Shown here piece by piece: positions 17,851 through 26,686 of a stretch of 64,000 nucleotides of DNA. The position numbers were made by a program, and so were the translations under genes. Every line of letters starts with the position of its first letter. The stretch's first letter is position 1. The notes beneath the pieces were generated by a model, which saw only the letters and a list, made by a program, of their open reading frames with translations, ran no database searches and was not told where the DNA came from. The stretch spans positions 62,001-126,000 of the forward strand of contig NZ_JBNWEO010000015.1 in NCBI RefSeq assembly GCF_050496765.1, in the 5' to 3' direction. This DNA is from JAEVLT01 sp050496765. GTDB lineage: Bacteria > Bacillota > Bacilli > Bacillales > Cytobacillaceae.

Positions 17851-18954
17851 TTGAATGGCCGTGTTTTTGTTATAGGGTTGGGATTAATTGGCGGCTCGTT
17901 GGCGTTATGCATTAAAAAAAAGCATCCGAATGCTGAAATAGTCGGCTACGATATTAACAGCAAACAAGCAGGTCTTGCAAAAGCGCTTGGTGTGATTGAT
18001 GCAAGCGTCCAGACCATCCGAGAAGGTGCTGTGAGAGCCGATTTAATTATCATTTCAGCACCGGTAAAAGAAACAGCTGACATTATCCGGCAGCTTGCCG
18101 ATCTTCCGTTAAAGCAGGATGTGTTAATAACTGATACGGGCAGTACAAAACAAAAAATTGTTGCCCAAGCTGAAAGCCTAAAGACCCGCAAGATCACCTT
18201 TATCGGAGGTCATCCGATGGCAGGCTCGCACAAAAGCGGGATCACAGCAGCAAAACAAATCCTGTTTGAAAATGCTTTTTATTTGTTGACACCGGATGAT
18301 CATGTTCCAGCAGAAAAAATTCAATTACTAAAAAAATGGCTAGCCGCGACGAAGGCAAAATTTTTAATCCTTCCGCCGGACCAACATGATTATCTTACTG
18401 GAGTTGTGAGCCATTTCCCCCATATTATTGCTGCATCGATTGTCCAGCAAACGGAGAAACTTGCCCATTCCCAAGGTTTAATCCCGCGTTTGGCAGCTGG
18501 CGGTTTCAGGGATATTACTCGCATTGCTTCAAGCAGTCCGGGAATGTGGCGGGATATCTTGCTTGAAAACAAAGATGTATTACTGGAACTTCTCGATCAA
18601 TGGCAAAAGGAAATGGATGCAGTAAAATCATTGTTGGAGGAAGAAAGCGGCCAGCGAATTTATCAATATTTTCAAGAAGCAAAGCAATTTCGCGACGGCC
18701 TACCGGTTCAGGAAAAAGGAGCCATTCCTGCTTTTTATGATTTGTTTGTTGACGTTCCGGACTATCCCGGGGTCATTTCAGAAATTACTGGTTACTTGGC
18801 TAAAGAAGAAATCAGCATCACCAATATTCGTATTCTGGAATCACGTGAGGAAATCTATGGAGTGCTCGTGATCAGTTTCCAAACAGAAGAAGATCGATTG
18901 CGAGCCGAAAATTGCATTAAAACCTATACAACTTACGCTACTTTTATTAGCTGA
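17851..18954 (+). CDS. tyrA: Prephenate dehydrogenase with ACT domain
   Basis: Oxidatively decarboxylates prephenate to 4-hydroxyphenylpyruvate for tyrosine synthesis. The NAD-binding motif VIGLGLIGGSLA is at residues 6-17, GGHPMAGSHKSG near 124 is the family signature, and a C-terminal ACT domain from about residue 297 (VDVPDYPGVISEITGYLAKE) probably gives feedback control. TTG start after GGGGGAAAG. Confidence 0.96.
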   Translation: MNGRVFVIGLGLIGGSLALCIKKKHPNAEIVGYDINSKQAGLAKALGVIDASVQTIREGAVRADLIIISAPVKETADIIRQLADLPLKQDVLITDTGSTKQKIVAQAESLKTRKITFIGGHPMAGSHKSGITAAKQILFENAFYLLTPDDHVPAEKIQLLKKWLAATKAKFLILPPDQHDYLTGVVSHFPHIIAASIVQQTEKLAHSQGLIPRLAAGGFRDITRIASSSPGMWRDILLENKDVLLELLDQWQKEMDAVKSLLEEESGQRIYQYFQEAKQFRDGLPVQEKGAIPAFYDLFVDVPDYPGVISEITGYLAKEEISITNIRILESREEIYGVLVISFQTEEDRLRAENCIKTYTTYATFIS

Positions 18955-18980
18955 TGAATGGCAGGATAGGGAGTGGTTTT

Positions 18981-20270
18981 TTGGAATCATTAAAAATTCA
19001 GGCGAATCTGAAACGCTTGCAAGGTTCGCTCCGCATTCCCGGAGATAAATCGATTTCCCACCGGTCGGTGATGTTCGGTGCCATTGCCCATGGTGTGACG
19101 ACTGTTTCAAACTTCCTCCCCGGGGATGATTGTCTAAGTACAATTGCCTGTTTTCGGCAACTCGGAGTGAAAATTGAAAGAAACCAAAAGGAATTGCGCA
19201 TCTACGGAAATGGCTTTGCCGGGCTTACTGAGCCTGGTGAAATGCTGGATGTCGGCAATTCAGGCACAACGATCCGGTTAATGCTTGGGATTTTGGCAGG
19301 AAGGGATTTTTTTGCCGCGTTGCAAGGCGATTCCTCGATTGCCCGAAGGCCGATGACAAGGGTTGCAAAGCCGTTAAAAGAAATGGGAGCTTTCATTGAT
19401 GGGCGAAAAGGCGGGGGGTATACACCGATCGTGATTCGCGGCGGTCATTTAAAAGCGATAAACTACCAACTCCCCGTTGCCAGTGCACAAGTAAAGTCTT
19501 CACTGATCTTTGCCGGTCTGCAGGCGAACGGAACAACTACCATTATTGAAACGGAGCAAACGCGGGATCACACGGAACGAATGATCCGCCATTTTGGTGG
19601 CGAAATTGAAAAAAGGGGAACTGTAATCGCGGTGAAAGGCGGTCAGGAGCTGGAGGCTCGCGATGTTCAAGTTCCCGGCGATATTTCATCTGCTGCATTT
19701 TTCCTTGTTGCCGGAGCAATTGTACCCAATAGCGAAATCATATTGGAAAGGGTGGGCTTGAACCCTACAAGAACGGGGATCCTTGACGTAATGAAAAAAA
19801 TGGGTGCCCAGCTTGAAATTTTCGAAGCGGAAGATGGCGGCTTTGAGCCGTATGGCGACATTCTTGTCAAAACCTCTGAGCTCAAAGGGACAGTAATTGA
19901 AGGAGAGATGATTCCGCGGCTAATTGATGAAATACCGATTATTGCCCTGCTTGCAACCCAGGCAGAAGGAACGACCATTATAAAAGATGCACAGGAACTT
20001 AAAGTAAAGGAAACGAATCGGATTGATACGGTTGTCAATGAACTGTCAAAGCTCGGTGCAAAAATTCAAGCAACCGAGGACGGTATGATTATCCATGGCA
20101 AAACCCAATTATCGGGCGGAAGGGTTTCCAGCCACGGCGACCATCGAATTGGCATGATGCTCTCCATTGCCGCGTTCATTTGTGATGGTGATGTTTTCCT
20201 TGACAAATCGGAGGCAATTGACGTCTCCTACCCAGAATTTTTCGATCACTTAAAAAAATTGCAAGATTAA
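18981..20270 (+). CDS. aroE: 3-phosphoshikimate 1-carboxyvinyltransferase
   Basis: EPSP synthase (AroA in E. coli) joins shikimate 3-phosphate and phosphoenolpyruvate. About 429 residues from the TTG at 18981, which has AGGGAGTGG just upstream; an in-frame ATG at 18954 overlaps the tyrA stop but lacks a binding site. Signatures are IPGDKSISHRSVMFG, LDVGNSGTTIRLMLG and SSHGDHRIGMML. It closes the aromatic operon and is followed by a terminator. Confidence 0.96.
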   Translation: MESLKIQANLKRLQGSLRIPGDKSISHRSVMFGAIAHGVTTVSNFLPGDDCLSTIACFRQLGVKIERNQKELRIYGNGFAGLTEPGEMLDVGNSGTTIRLMLGILAGRDFFAALQGDSSIARRPMTRVAKPLKEMGAFIDGRKGGGYTPIVIRGGHLKAINYQLPVASAQVKSSLIFAGLQANGTTTIIETEQTRDHTERMIRHFGGEIEKRGTVIAVKGGQELEARDVQVPGDISSAAFFLVAGAIVPNSEIILERVGLNPTRTGILDVMKKMGAQLEIFEAEDGGFEPYGDILVKTSELKGTVIEGEMIPRLIDEIPIIALLATQAEGTTIIKDAQELKVKETNRIDTVVNELSKLGAKIQATEDGMIIHGKTQLSGGRVSSHGDHRIGMMLSIAAFICDGDVFLDKSEAIDVSYPEFFDHLKKLQD

Positions 20271-20301
20271 AAGCCGTGTGTCCATCACGGCTTTTCTTTT
20301 T
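20269..20301 (+). terminator. Terminator of the aromatic operon
   Basis: AAAAGCCGTG and CACGGCTTTT form a 10-bp stem with a seven-base loop, then CTTTTTT. Confidence 0.9.
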
Positions 20302-20376
20302 TAAAAATTGCTTTACGTTGGCATATTTTCAGTTTTGTGACATAGCTTGTCTTAACAACAGAAAAGGATGGGTTAT

Positions 20377-21288
20377 ATGGCGTACATTATTGAGAATGCC
20401 GCAATTTTAAAAGAGGATCAATTCTGGCCGGAACAATCGATTTTAATTGAAGAAAATCGTATTGCTGGACTGCACAACAGCTATAAGCAATACCAATTTA
20501 TGAAAATGAATGCTGAATCGTTTCTAATGACCCCCACATTTGCTCTTTTAGACACCAAACTTCCGCTAGCCGCTTCTTATCAAACTTTTAAAGCATATAT
20601 GATTGAACATTTTTTAGCAAAAGGCTGTACAACACTAGTAACGTATGTAAATGTTTCTTTCCACTCGGAGCTTTCCAAAAAAGTGAACGATGCAAAAACC
20701 GCGTTAATCAGCAGCCCTGTTGATTTTCTAATTGGCGTACGAGTTCCATTGAAGCTTGTTACCTCCCAATTGATCCGAATTTGTAAAAAAGAAAGGATTC
20801 CGGCCATTTTTGTAGAAGTTATAGACAAGCAAGAACTTGAGGCAATTCCGTGGAGCTGGATTCGCGAGGCACTTTTTCCTTACAATTGCCCGCTCATTCC
20901 AATTTTTTTGGAAAGTAAGCAAAAAAGCTTAAAAGAAATCCAAAAAAATTGGACGGACATCATGCAAAAGGAGAAAATCCCGGCTCTTTATGATGAAATG
21001 AAAGAAAATATCCCGCTTTCAGCAGCAGTGCTAAATCAGATCGGAGTTTATAACAAAAAATTAAGCCTGCACCACGGAGCAGAAGTTAGCTATAATTTAT
21101 ATGTAAAATGCAATGAGATCAAGAATGTTGATACTCGGCAATTATTTCTTTATCATAGGGATAGGCTTGCCATTACTGTTCATAAAGGAAAAGTCATTCG
21201 AGCCGGGAATCAAGTGGAATTCAAACCGGGAAATGGAGAATTTGTGAAAGTGATTACCCCAGCTTATTTTTCCTTTTCGAAACAGTGA
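20377..21288 (+). CDS. Amidohydrolase-like protein lacking metal ligands
   Basis: I do not recognise a named gene. The N-terminus (YIIENAAILKEDQFWPEQSI, then IEENRIAGL) and C-terminus (HKGKVIRAGNQVEF) look like the two halves of the small beta domain that frames the barrel of amidohydrolases and dihydroorotases. Where active enzymes have PGFIDxHxH, this protein has TPTFALLDTKLP, so the first metal-binding histidine pair is missing, and no compensating HxH is seen. About 303 residues from ATG 20377, which follows AAAGGATGG better than ATG 20368 does. It lies between the aromatic operon and ypiA. It may be a non-catalytic relative; the fold assignment is inference. Confidence 0.55.
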   Translation: MAYIIENAAILKEDQFWPEQSILIEENRIAGLHNSYKQYQFMKMNAESFLMTPTFALLDTKLPLAASYQTFKAYMIEHFLAKGCTTLVTYVNVSFHSELSKKVNDAKTALISSPVDFLIGVRVPLKLVTSQLIRICKKERIPAIFVEVIDKQELEAIPWSWIREALFPYNCPLIPIFLESKQKSLKEIQKNWTDIMQKEKIPALYDEMKENIPLSAAVLNQIGVYNKKLSLHHGAEVSYNLYVKCNEIKNVDTRQLFLYHRDRLAITVHKGKVIRAGNQVEFKPGNGEFVKVITPAYFSFSKQ

Positions 21289-21331
21289 AGGTCTGATGAA
21301 TTGTTTGTACAGGAATGAGAGGATATCAACG

Positions 21332-22597
21332 ATGGAACAGATGAAAAAAATAATCGCATTACTTGAAAACGGTCAACATAAGGAAGCATTAAATGAATAT
21401 AATGAAGTATTAAAATACGGCATGCCGGATGAGAAATTCCTTCTTGGAGAAGAACTGTTTCAGTTAGGATTTTTGGATGAAGCAAAGGCTTTGTTTGAAA
21501 ACTTATTGGAATTGTATCCGGAGGAGGGAGAATTGCTAGTCCTTCTGGGTGAAATTTTCATCGAGGCAGGGGATGAGGAAGAGGCAATCTTAATGCTTGA
21601 GCGTATACCGGAAACCGATTCGGTTTTTCCAGAGGCGCTCTTGCTGCTGGCAGACTTATACCAATTTCAAGGACTATTTGAAGTCAGTGAACAAAAACTT
21701 TTACAGGCAAAGGAAATCCTTCCAGATGAAATTGTGATTGATTTTGCCTTAGGGGAGCTCTACAGTGAACAAGGAGAGATTACAAAGGCAATACTTGCTT
21801 ATGAAAGCGTTTTAAAAGAGAAAACAGAAGTAAATGGTGTCAACATTTATCACCGCCTGGCTGATTTACTCAGTACTTCCGGAGCGTTTGAAGAGGCATT
21901 GCCTTACTATGAAAAAGCTTTGGATGAAAAATTGGAGATCGATACATTGTTTGGGTATGCATTTACAGCTCTTCAAGGGGAATATTATCGTGCCGCAATC
22001 GAAAAATTTCTCGCTTTAAAAGAACTGGATCCAGAGTATCATTCTCTTTACTTGCCGCTCGCCCAAGCATATGAACGGGAAGAGGAGCTGGAAAAAAGCT
22101 TTGAAACCATAATGCTAGGGATCAATCAAGATGAATTTAATAAAGAATTATATCATTTTGGCGGTCGTATTGCTGTTAAATTAGGCAAGGAACAAGAGGC
22201 GGAAGAGCTCTTTCGTGGTGCACTGGCACTGGATCCAGGCTTTATTGAGGCTGCCTTAGCATTAAATAAGCTGTTTCTTCACCAAGAAAAGTATGAAATG
22301 GTGGTAGACTTAATCAGGGCGCTCGAAATTCAAGAAGAGGAAGAACCCCAGTTGATTTGGGATGAGGCTGTCGCCTTGCAAAGGCTTGAAGATTATCGAA
22401 ATGCATTAGACAAATATGAGCTGGCATATACTTATCTTAAGAATAATGAAGGATTTTTGACAGATTACGGTTATTTTCTTATCGAAGAAGGAAAAACAGA
22501 GCGCGCTGGCGAAATTTTTAAGCAGTTAGTCAAAAAAGATCCAACAAATGAAGAGTATTTAGATGTACTTGCAAGATTGACTGACATGGAATATTAG
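21332..22597 (+). CDS. ypiA: YpiA, tetratricopeptide repeat protein
   Basis: A 421-residue, strongly acidic soluble protein made of about ten TPR-like helical pairs, for example LFQLGFLDEAKALFENLLEL, ALPYYEKALDEK and YRNALDKYELAYTYL. TPR arrays bind partner proteins; the partner is not shown by the sequence. Size and position upstream of ypiB and the qcr operon match YpiA of B. subtilis. ATG 21332 has GAGAGGAT upstream; the frame continues further 5' without support. Confidence 0.85.
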   Translation: MEQMKKIIALLENGQHKEALNEYNEVLKYGMPDEKFLLGEELFQLGFLDEAKALFENLLELYPEEGELLVLLGEIFIEAGDEEEAILMLERIPETDSVFPEALLLLADLYQFQGLFEVSEQKLLQAKEILPDEIVIDFALGELYSEQGEITKAILAYESVLKEKTEVNGVNIYHRLADLLSTSGAFEEALPYYEKALDEKLEIDTLFGYAFTALQGEYYRAAIEKFLALKELDPEYHSLYLPLAQAYEREEELEKSFETIMLGINQDEFNKELYHFGGRIAVKLGKEQEAEELFRGALALDPGFIEAALALNKLFLHQEKYEMVVDLIRALEIQEEEEPQLIWDEAVALQRLEDYRNALDKYELAYTYLKNNEGFLTDYGYFLIEEGKTERAGEIFKQLVKKDPTNEEYLDVLARLTDMEY

Positions 22598-22629
22598 CCA
22601 AGAAAAGGATGCAGAGGAGGGAATCGAAT

Positions 22630-23178
22630 ATGGCAACCCCTGTTTCTGTCAACGAGAAGAAGGACTTTATTCGCTGGTTTTTAAATCATTATCAGTTAAA
22701 GCGCCGTGAGTGCGTGTGGATTTTAAATTATTTGATGAGTCACGATCAATTAATGGAAAAGGTTCATTTTGTTGAACAGGCGCAGTATTGTCCAAGAGGG
22801 CTGATCATGTCTACCCATTGTGTAGATAAAGTACCGTTTCGATTCTATAAGGAAAATGTGATGACAACCGATGCAGAAAAATCGTTTCATGATATTCGCC
22901 TAAATCGGGACGAAGATATCTTTATTCAACTGAACTTCCATGCTTCGAACCAAGTACCGCAATATGCTGCGGTTCTTGAGGAAAATCCTTTTATGCCAAA
23001 ACACTTGCAGATAAACGAAAAGGATGGCTTGCTGGCTGAGCAGATTTTGCAATACAGCATTGAACGTTTTCAGCATGAAAAACTTCTAGCCCTTATCGAC
23101 GAAGCGCTGGACCGCCATGATGAAGAAGCGTTTAAAAGGTTAACAGATCAACTGAATCAGATCGCTAATCCGCAATAA
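22630..23178 (+). CDS. ypiB: YpiB, UPF0302 family protein
   Basis: A 182-residue cytoplasmic protein of the UPF0302 family, recognised by VNEKKDFIRWFLNHYQLKRR near the N-terminus, VHFVEQAQYCPRGLIMST, and a helical C-terminus LIDEALDRHDEEAFKRLT. Biochemical function is unknown to me. It always neighbours the qcr genes in Bacilli. ATG 22630 follows GAGGAGGG at the right distance. Confidence 0.88.
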   Translation: MATPVSVNEKKDFIRWFLNHYQLKRRECVWILNYLMSHDQLMEKVHFVEQAQYCPRGLIMSTHCVDKVPFRFYKENVMTTDAEKSFHDIRLNRDEDIFIQLNFHASNQVPQYAAVLEENPFMPKHLQINEKDGLLAEQILQYSIERFQHEKLLALIDEALDRHDEEAFKRLTDQLNQIANPQ

Positions 23179-23224
23179 AGTGAAACTTCAATCAGCGGGG
23201 TTTTACTGTCCATTAATGGGAGAT

Positions 23225-23258
23225 AAAGTGGAAGCTTGCATCAGCAAGCTTCCACTTT
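23225..23258 (+). terminator. Strong hairpin between ypiB and ypiF
   Basis: A perfect 15-bp stem (AAAGTGGAAGCTTGC, loop ATCA, GCAAGCTTCCACTTT). The T run is short, so it may be a weak or bidirectional terminator or an mRNA-stabilising hairpin. Confidence 0.65.
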
Positions 23259-23309
23259 GTTACTAGCAAAAATCGCTCTTCCACATCAATTTTTCATGGA
23301 GGGATGAAG

Positions 23310-23774
23310 ATGAAATGGGCGGCAAAAGATATAGAAATTTACATAAAAGAGAAAGCCTTTATTGATACCGTGGTGATTCCCCTCCTGCCGGTTTCCTTTG
23401 GGGAAGAAATAAAGGAGAGTGCATCACAATCAGAATTTATAACACTGCTTTCAACATTGCTTGAAAAGCAGTTTGCCGGCCGGGTTTTACTGGCTCCGCC
23501 GTTTACCTATTTGCAGGTGGATGGGATAAAAACAGCAGCTTTATCCTTAGAAAAATGGGCGATGAACATAAAAGAGAATGCGATTCCCCATATTTATTAT
23601 TTGACGTCTGACAGCGGATGGAAAATGATAGAACAGCATCTGAAAGGGACACTTCTTTGGGTGCCGGCATTGCCGATTGATCAGTTCAATCATTCTCAAA
23701 AATGGACAATAGTAGAAAATCAGGCGAACCAGCTTGTCAATTTTTTTATCAAAAAATGGCATGAAAAAGAATAG
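23310..23774 (+). CDS. ypiF: YpiF, DUF2487 family protein
   Basis: A 154-residue protein of the DUF2487 family, found upstream of qcrA in Bacilli. Visible features are MKWAAKDIEIYIKEKAFIDT at the N-terminus, APPFTYLQVDG near residue 70 and a basic C-terminus. No catalytic motif or membrane span is seen. ATG 23310 stands six bases from GGAGGG; the in-frame ATG at 23304 is too close to it. Confidence 0.82.
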   Translation: MKWAAKDIEIYIKEKAFIDTVVIPLLPVSFGEEIKESASQSEFITLLSTLLEKQFAGRVLLAPPFTYLQVDGIKTAALSLEKWAMNIKENAIPHIYYLTSDSGWKMIEQHLKGTLLWVPALPIDQFNHSQKWTIVENQANQLVNFFIKKWHEKE

Positions 23775-23804
23775 GGAATATTTACACTATTCTGTTTTAT
23801 TGTA

Positions 23805-23833
23805 TTGACCTAGTTGAAATATTGATATATCAT
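23805..23833 (+). promoter_or_regulatory. Sigma A promoter of qcrABC
   Basis: TTGACC (23805-23810), exactly 17 bases, then TATCAT (23828-23833), about 75 bases before the qcrA start. Confidence 0.75.
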
Positions 23834-23908
23834 GATTATGTCCTAGTTTAATCTGTGTTTTGTAAAGGTCCAATATGGACTTATTATCGGTACAGAGGGG
23901 GGATAGGT

Positions 23909-24412
23909 ATGAGTAACCAACGAGTTTCAAGACGCCAATTTTTAAGCTATACGCTAACAGGTGTAGGCGGTTTCATGGCAGCGGGGATGTTAATGCCAAT
24001 GGTTCGCTTTGCTGTAGATCCTGTTTTGAAGGCGGATTCAAGTGGGGATTTCACCGCAACAAAGCAAAAAGTTTCAGAATTGACGGACGAACCTGTTCGT
24101 GTCGACTTCACATTTAAACAGAAAGACGCCTGGTATGTGTCAGAGGTTACCAATACCGCCTGGGTATACAAAGAGAAAGATAAAATTGTCGCACTTTCGC
24201 CAATTTGCAAGCATTTGGGCTGTACGGTCAACTGGAACACAGATAAAGCTCATCCAAATCAATTCTTTTGCCCATGCCACTTTGGCAGGTACACGAAAGA
24301 CGGTACAAATGTACCCGGGACACCGCCGCCGGCTCCGCTTGATGTATATCCATACAAAGAAAAGGATGGATACTTGTATTTAGGAAAAGCACAACCACGG
24401 AAGGAGGCGTAA
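23909..24412 (+). CDS. qcrA: Menaquinol:cytochrome c reductase, Rieske subunit
   Basis: QcrA carries the Rieske 2Fe-2S cluster of the bc-type complex that passes electrons from menaquinol to cytochrome c. The 167 residues start with a twin-arginine signal (VSRRQFLSY) and a membrane anchor at about 15-35, so the folded protein is exported by Tat. The cluster ligands are in CKHLGCTVNW and CPCHFGRY, each supplying one cysteine and one histidine. ATG 23909 follows AGAGGGGGGA. Confidence 0.97.
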   Translation: MSNQRVSRRQFLSYTLTGVGGFMAAGMLMPMVRFAVDPVLKADSSGDFTATKQKVSELTDEPVRVDFTFKQKDAWYVSEVTNTAWVYKEKDKIVALSPICKHLGCTVNWNTDKAHPNQFFCPCHFGRYTKDGTNVPGTPPPAPLDVYPYKEKDGYLYLGKAQPRKEA

Positions 24413-24415
24413 TAA

Positions 24416-25090
24416 TTGTTAAACAAAATTTACGATTGGGTAGATGAACGTTTGGATATTACGCCGCTGTGGCGCGATATCGCCGACCATGAAGTGCCTG
24501 AACATGTCAATCCTGCGCATCACTTCTCCGCGTTTGTATACTGCTTCGGCGGTCTGACATTCTTTGTAACGGTTATCCAAATTCTTTCAGGAATGTTCCT
24601 CACAATGTACTACGTACCAGACATTAAAAATGCCTGGGAATCTGTGTATTATCTGCAAAATGAAGTAGCCTTCGGCCAGATTGTCCGCGGAATGCATCAC
24701 TGGGGTGCAAGCCTTGTCCTGGTTATGATGTTTTTACATACATTGCGCGTATTTTTTCAAGGTGCGTATAAAAAGCCTCGTGAACTAAACTGGATTGTGG
24801 GCGTTTTAATTTTCTTCGTTATGATGGGGTTAGGCTTCACTGGCTATTTATTACCGTGGGACATGAAAGCGCTTTTTGCAACGAAAGTCGGTTTGCAAAT
24901 TGCAGAAGCAACACCGTTGATAGGATCCTATATTAAGATTTTGCTTGCTGGTAACGAACACATTGTCGGTGCTCAGACATTGACCCGGTTCTTTGCCATC
25001 CATGTCTTTTTCCTGCCTGGGGCATTGCTCGGTTTAATGGGTGCCCATTTCTTAATGATACGCAAACAGGGGATATCAGGCCCCCTTTAA
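24416..25090 (+). CDS. qcrB: Menaquinol:cytochrome c reductase, cytochrome b subunit
   Basis: The b6-like integral membrane subunit that binds two haems and menaquinol. The 224 residues carry four membrane spans; paired histidines occur in GMHHWGASL and in FLHTLRVFF / RFFAIHVFF, as haem ligands of cytochrome b. GYLLPWDMKA is a typical segment near the quinol site. TTG start with GGAGGCG upstream, three bases after qcrA. Confidence 0.97.
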   Translation: MLNKIYDWVDERLDITPLWRDIADHEVPEHVNPAHHFSAFVYCFGGLTFFVTVIQILSGMFLTMYYVPDIKNAWESVYYLQNEVAFGQIVRGMHHWGASLVLVMMFLHTLRVFFQGAYKKPRELNWIVGVLIFFVMMGLGFTGYLLPWDMKALFATKVGLQIAEATPLIGSYIKILLAGNEHIVGAQTLTRFFAIHVFFLPGALLGLMGAHFLMIRKQGISGPL

Positions 25091-25147
25091 ACATGCATGT
25101 TTAAAATATGCGCAGGTTAGTTTTCTATGAAGGAGGGGGATTGATCG

Positions 25148-25921
25148 ATGCATCGCGGCAAAGGCATGAAATTCGTCGGTGATTCGCGCGTGCTGGCACC
25201 ATCGGAACGAAAGCCGAACATTCCAAAAGATTACTCGGAATACCCTGGCAAAACGGAAGCATTCTGGCCAAACTTCCTTTTAAAAGAATGGATGGTAGGA
25301 GCGGTTTTCCTTGTCGGGTTTTTAAGTTTAACTGTTGCAAATCCGGCTCCGCTCGAGAGGATAGCGGATCCGACTGATACAGGCTATATTCCGCTGCCGG
25401 ACTGGTATTTTTTGTTCTTGTACCAATTGCTGAAATATTCATATGCTTCAGGTCCATACACGGTTGTCGGCGCAATGGTTATCCCTGGAATTGCTTTTGG
25501 TGGATTGCTGCTTGCTCCGTTTATCGATCGCGGACCGGAACGCCGGCCAATAAAGCGCCCTGTTGCAACTGGATCGATGCTGTTGGCCCTTGTAGCAATG
25601 GTATTTTTAACCTGGCAGGCCGTTGCCACCCATGACTGGAAAAAAGCCGAAGAACAAGGCAAGATCGTTGCCAAGGTAAATATCAATAAAGCAGATGAAG
25701 GTTATCAAGTCTTTAAGAATCAAGGTTGTATCAATTGCCACGGGGAAAACCTTCAAGGGGGAGCAGGAGCACCTACGCTAATTAATACTGGCCTTAAGGC
25801 GGAAGAAATCGCTAAAATCGCCAAAAATGGTAAAGGAAAAATGCCGGCTGGAATTTTCAAAGGAAATGACGAACAATTGAAAAAACTCACAACCTTCATC
25901 GAAGGACTCAACAAAAAATAA
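25148..25921 (+). CDS. qcrC: Menaquinol:cytochrome c reductase, subunit IV-cytochrome c fusion
   Basis: QcrC joins a subunit IV-like membrane part (three spans, residues about 45-165, with PDWYFLFLYQLLKYSYASGP) to a C-terminal cytochrome c domain. The haem-binding motif CINCHGEN is near residue 198 and the likely methionine ligand is in KGKMPAGIF. The ATG lies 57 bases after qcrB, with AAGGAGGGGG as binding site. A strong terminator ends the operon. Confidence 0.97.
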   Translation: MHRGKGMKFVGDSRVLAPSERKPNIPKDYSEYPGKTEAFWPNFLLKEWMVGAVFLVGFLSLTVANPAPLERIADPTDTGYIPLPDWYFLFLYQLLKYSYASGPYTVVGAMVIPGIAFGGLLLAPFIDRGPERRPIKRPVATGSMLLALVAMVFLTWQAVATHDWKKAEEQGKIVAKVNINKADEGYQVFKNQGCINCHGENLQGGAGAPTLINTGLKAEEIAKIAKNGKGKMPAGIFKGNDEQLKKLTTFIEGLNKK

Positions 25922-25926
25922 ACAAT

Positions 25927-25963
25927 AAAAAAGGCTGACGAAGTTTCGTCAGTCTTTTTTTCT
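25927..25963 (+). terminator. Terminator of the qcr operon
   Basis: A 16-bp stem with few mismatches: AAAAAAGGCTGACGAA against TTCGTCAGTCTTTTTT, then more T. Confidence 0.9.
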
Positions 25964-26016
25964 TTTAAAAATCTGTTATGATACATTTATAACGATGATG
26001 GAAATGAGGTATTTTA

Positions 26017-26610
26017 GTGGGAATGATTTACACTTTTTTGGCCAACCGAACTTTTTTAAAGCTATTATTGGTTGTTAATATCGCCGGAACGATTTACGGT
26101 TATTATTGGTACGGCTGGCAGCTTGCTGAAACGCCGCCGATTTTTCTGCCATTTGTTCCGGACAGCCCTACCGCCAGTTTGTTTTTTGTTCTTGTTCTGC
26201 TTGGATTTTTATTGAAAAAAAACTGGCCGATATGGGAAGCGTTGGCCCTTGTCACCTTGTTTAAATACGGGATATGGGCAGTGGTCATGAACATTCTTGT
26301 TTACTTTGTTCAAGGACAATTGGATTTTGCCGGTTATATGCTGATTTTTTCCCATTTTGCGATGGCCGTGCAAGGAATCTTGTATGCCCCTTTTTACCGG
26401 ATGAAATTATGGCATCTTGTCATTGCTGCAGTTTGGACGCTTCACAATGATGTGATTGATTACGTATTTTTTATGATGCCACGCTATAGCATGCTGGATA
26501 AGTTTACACCACAAATTGGCTATTTTACTTTTTGGCTCTCTGTTTTCTCGATTGGAATAGCGTACTATTTGGCTGTCCGTTCCAGCCGTTTCAAGCTTTC
26601 GCTAAAATAA
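26017..26610 (+). CDS. ypjA: YpjA, DUF1405 membrane protein
   Basis: A 197-residue integral membrane protein with about six spans. Family marks include NIAGTIYGYYWYGWQL near the N-terminus, FVPDSPTASLFF and WTLHNDVIDYVFFMMP. These match DUF1405, represented by YpjA next to qcrC in Bacilli; the function is unknown. GTG 26017 is used because GAGGTATTTTA precedes it; an ATG two codons later is possible. Confidence 0.85.
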   Translation: MGMIYTFLANRTFLKLLLVVNIAGTIYGYYWYGWQLAETPPIFLPFVPDSPTASLFFVLVLLGFLLKKNWPIWEALALVTLFKYGIWAVVMNILVYFVQGQLDFAGYMLIFSHFAMAVQGILYAPFYRMKLWHLVIAAVWTLHNDVIDYVFFMMPRYSMLDKFTPQIGYFTFWLSVFSIGIAYYLAVRSSRFKLSLK

Positions 26611-26686
26611 GAAAGTTGTTTGATAATCATGGTCTAACCTTGTCCATCCCTTCATACATTTTAATAGAATGAAAGGGGGGACAAGA

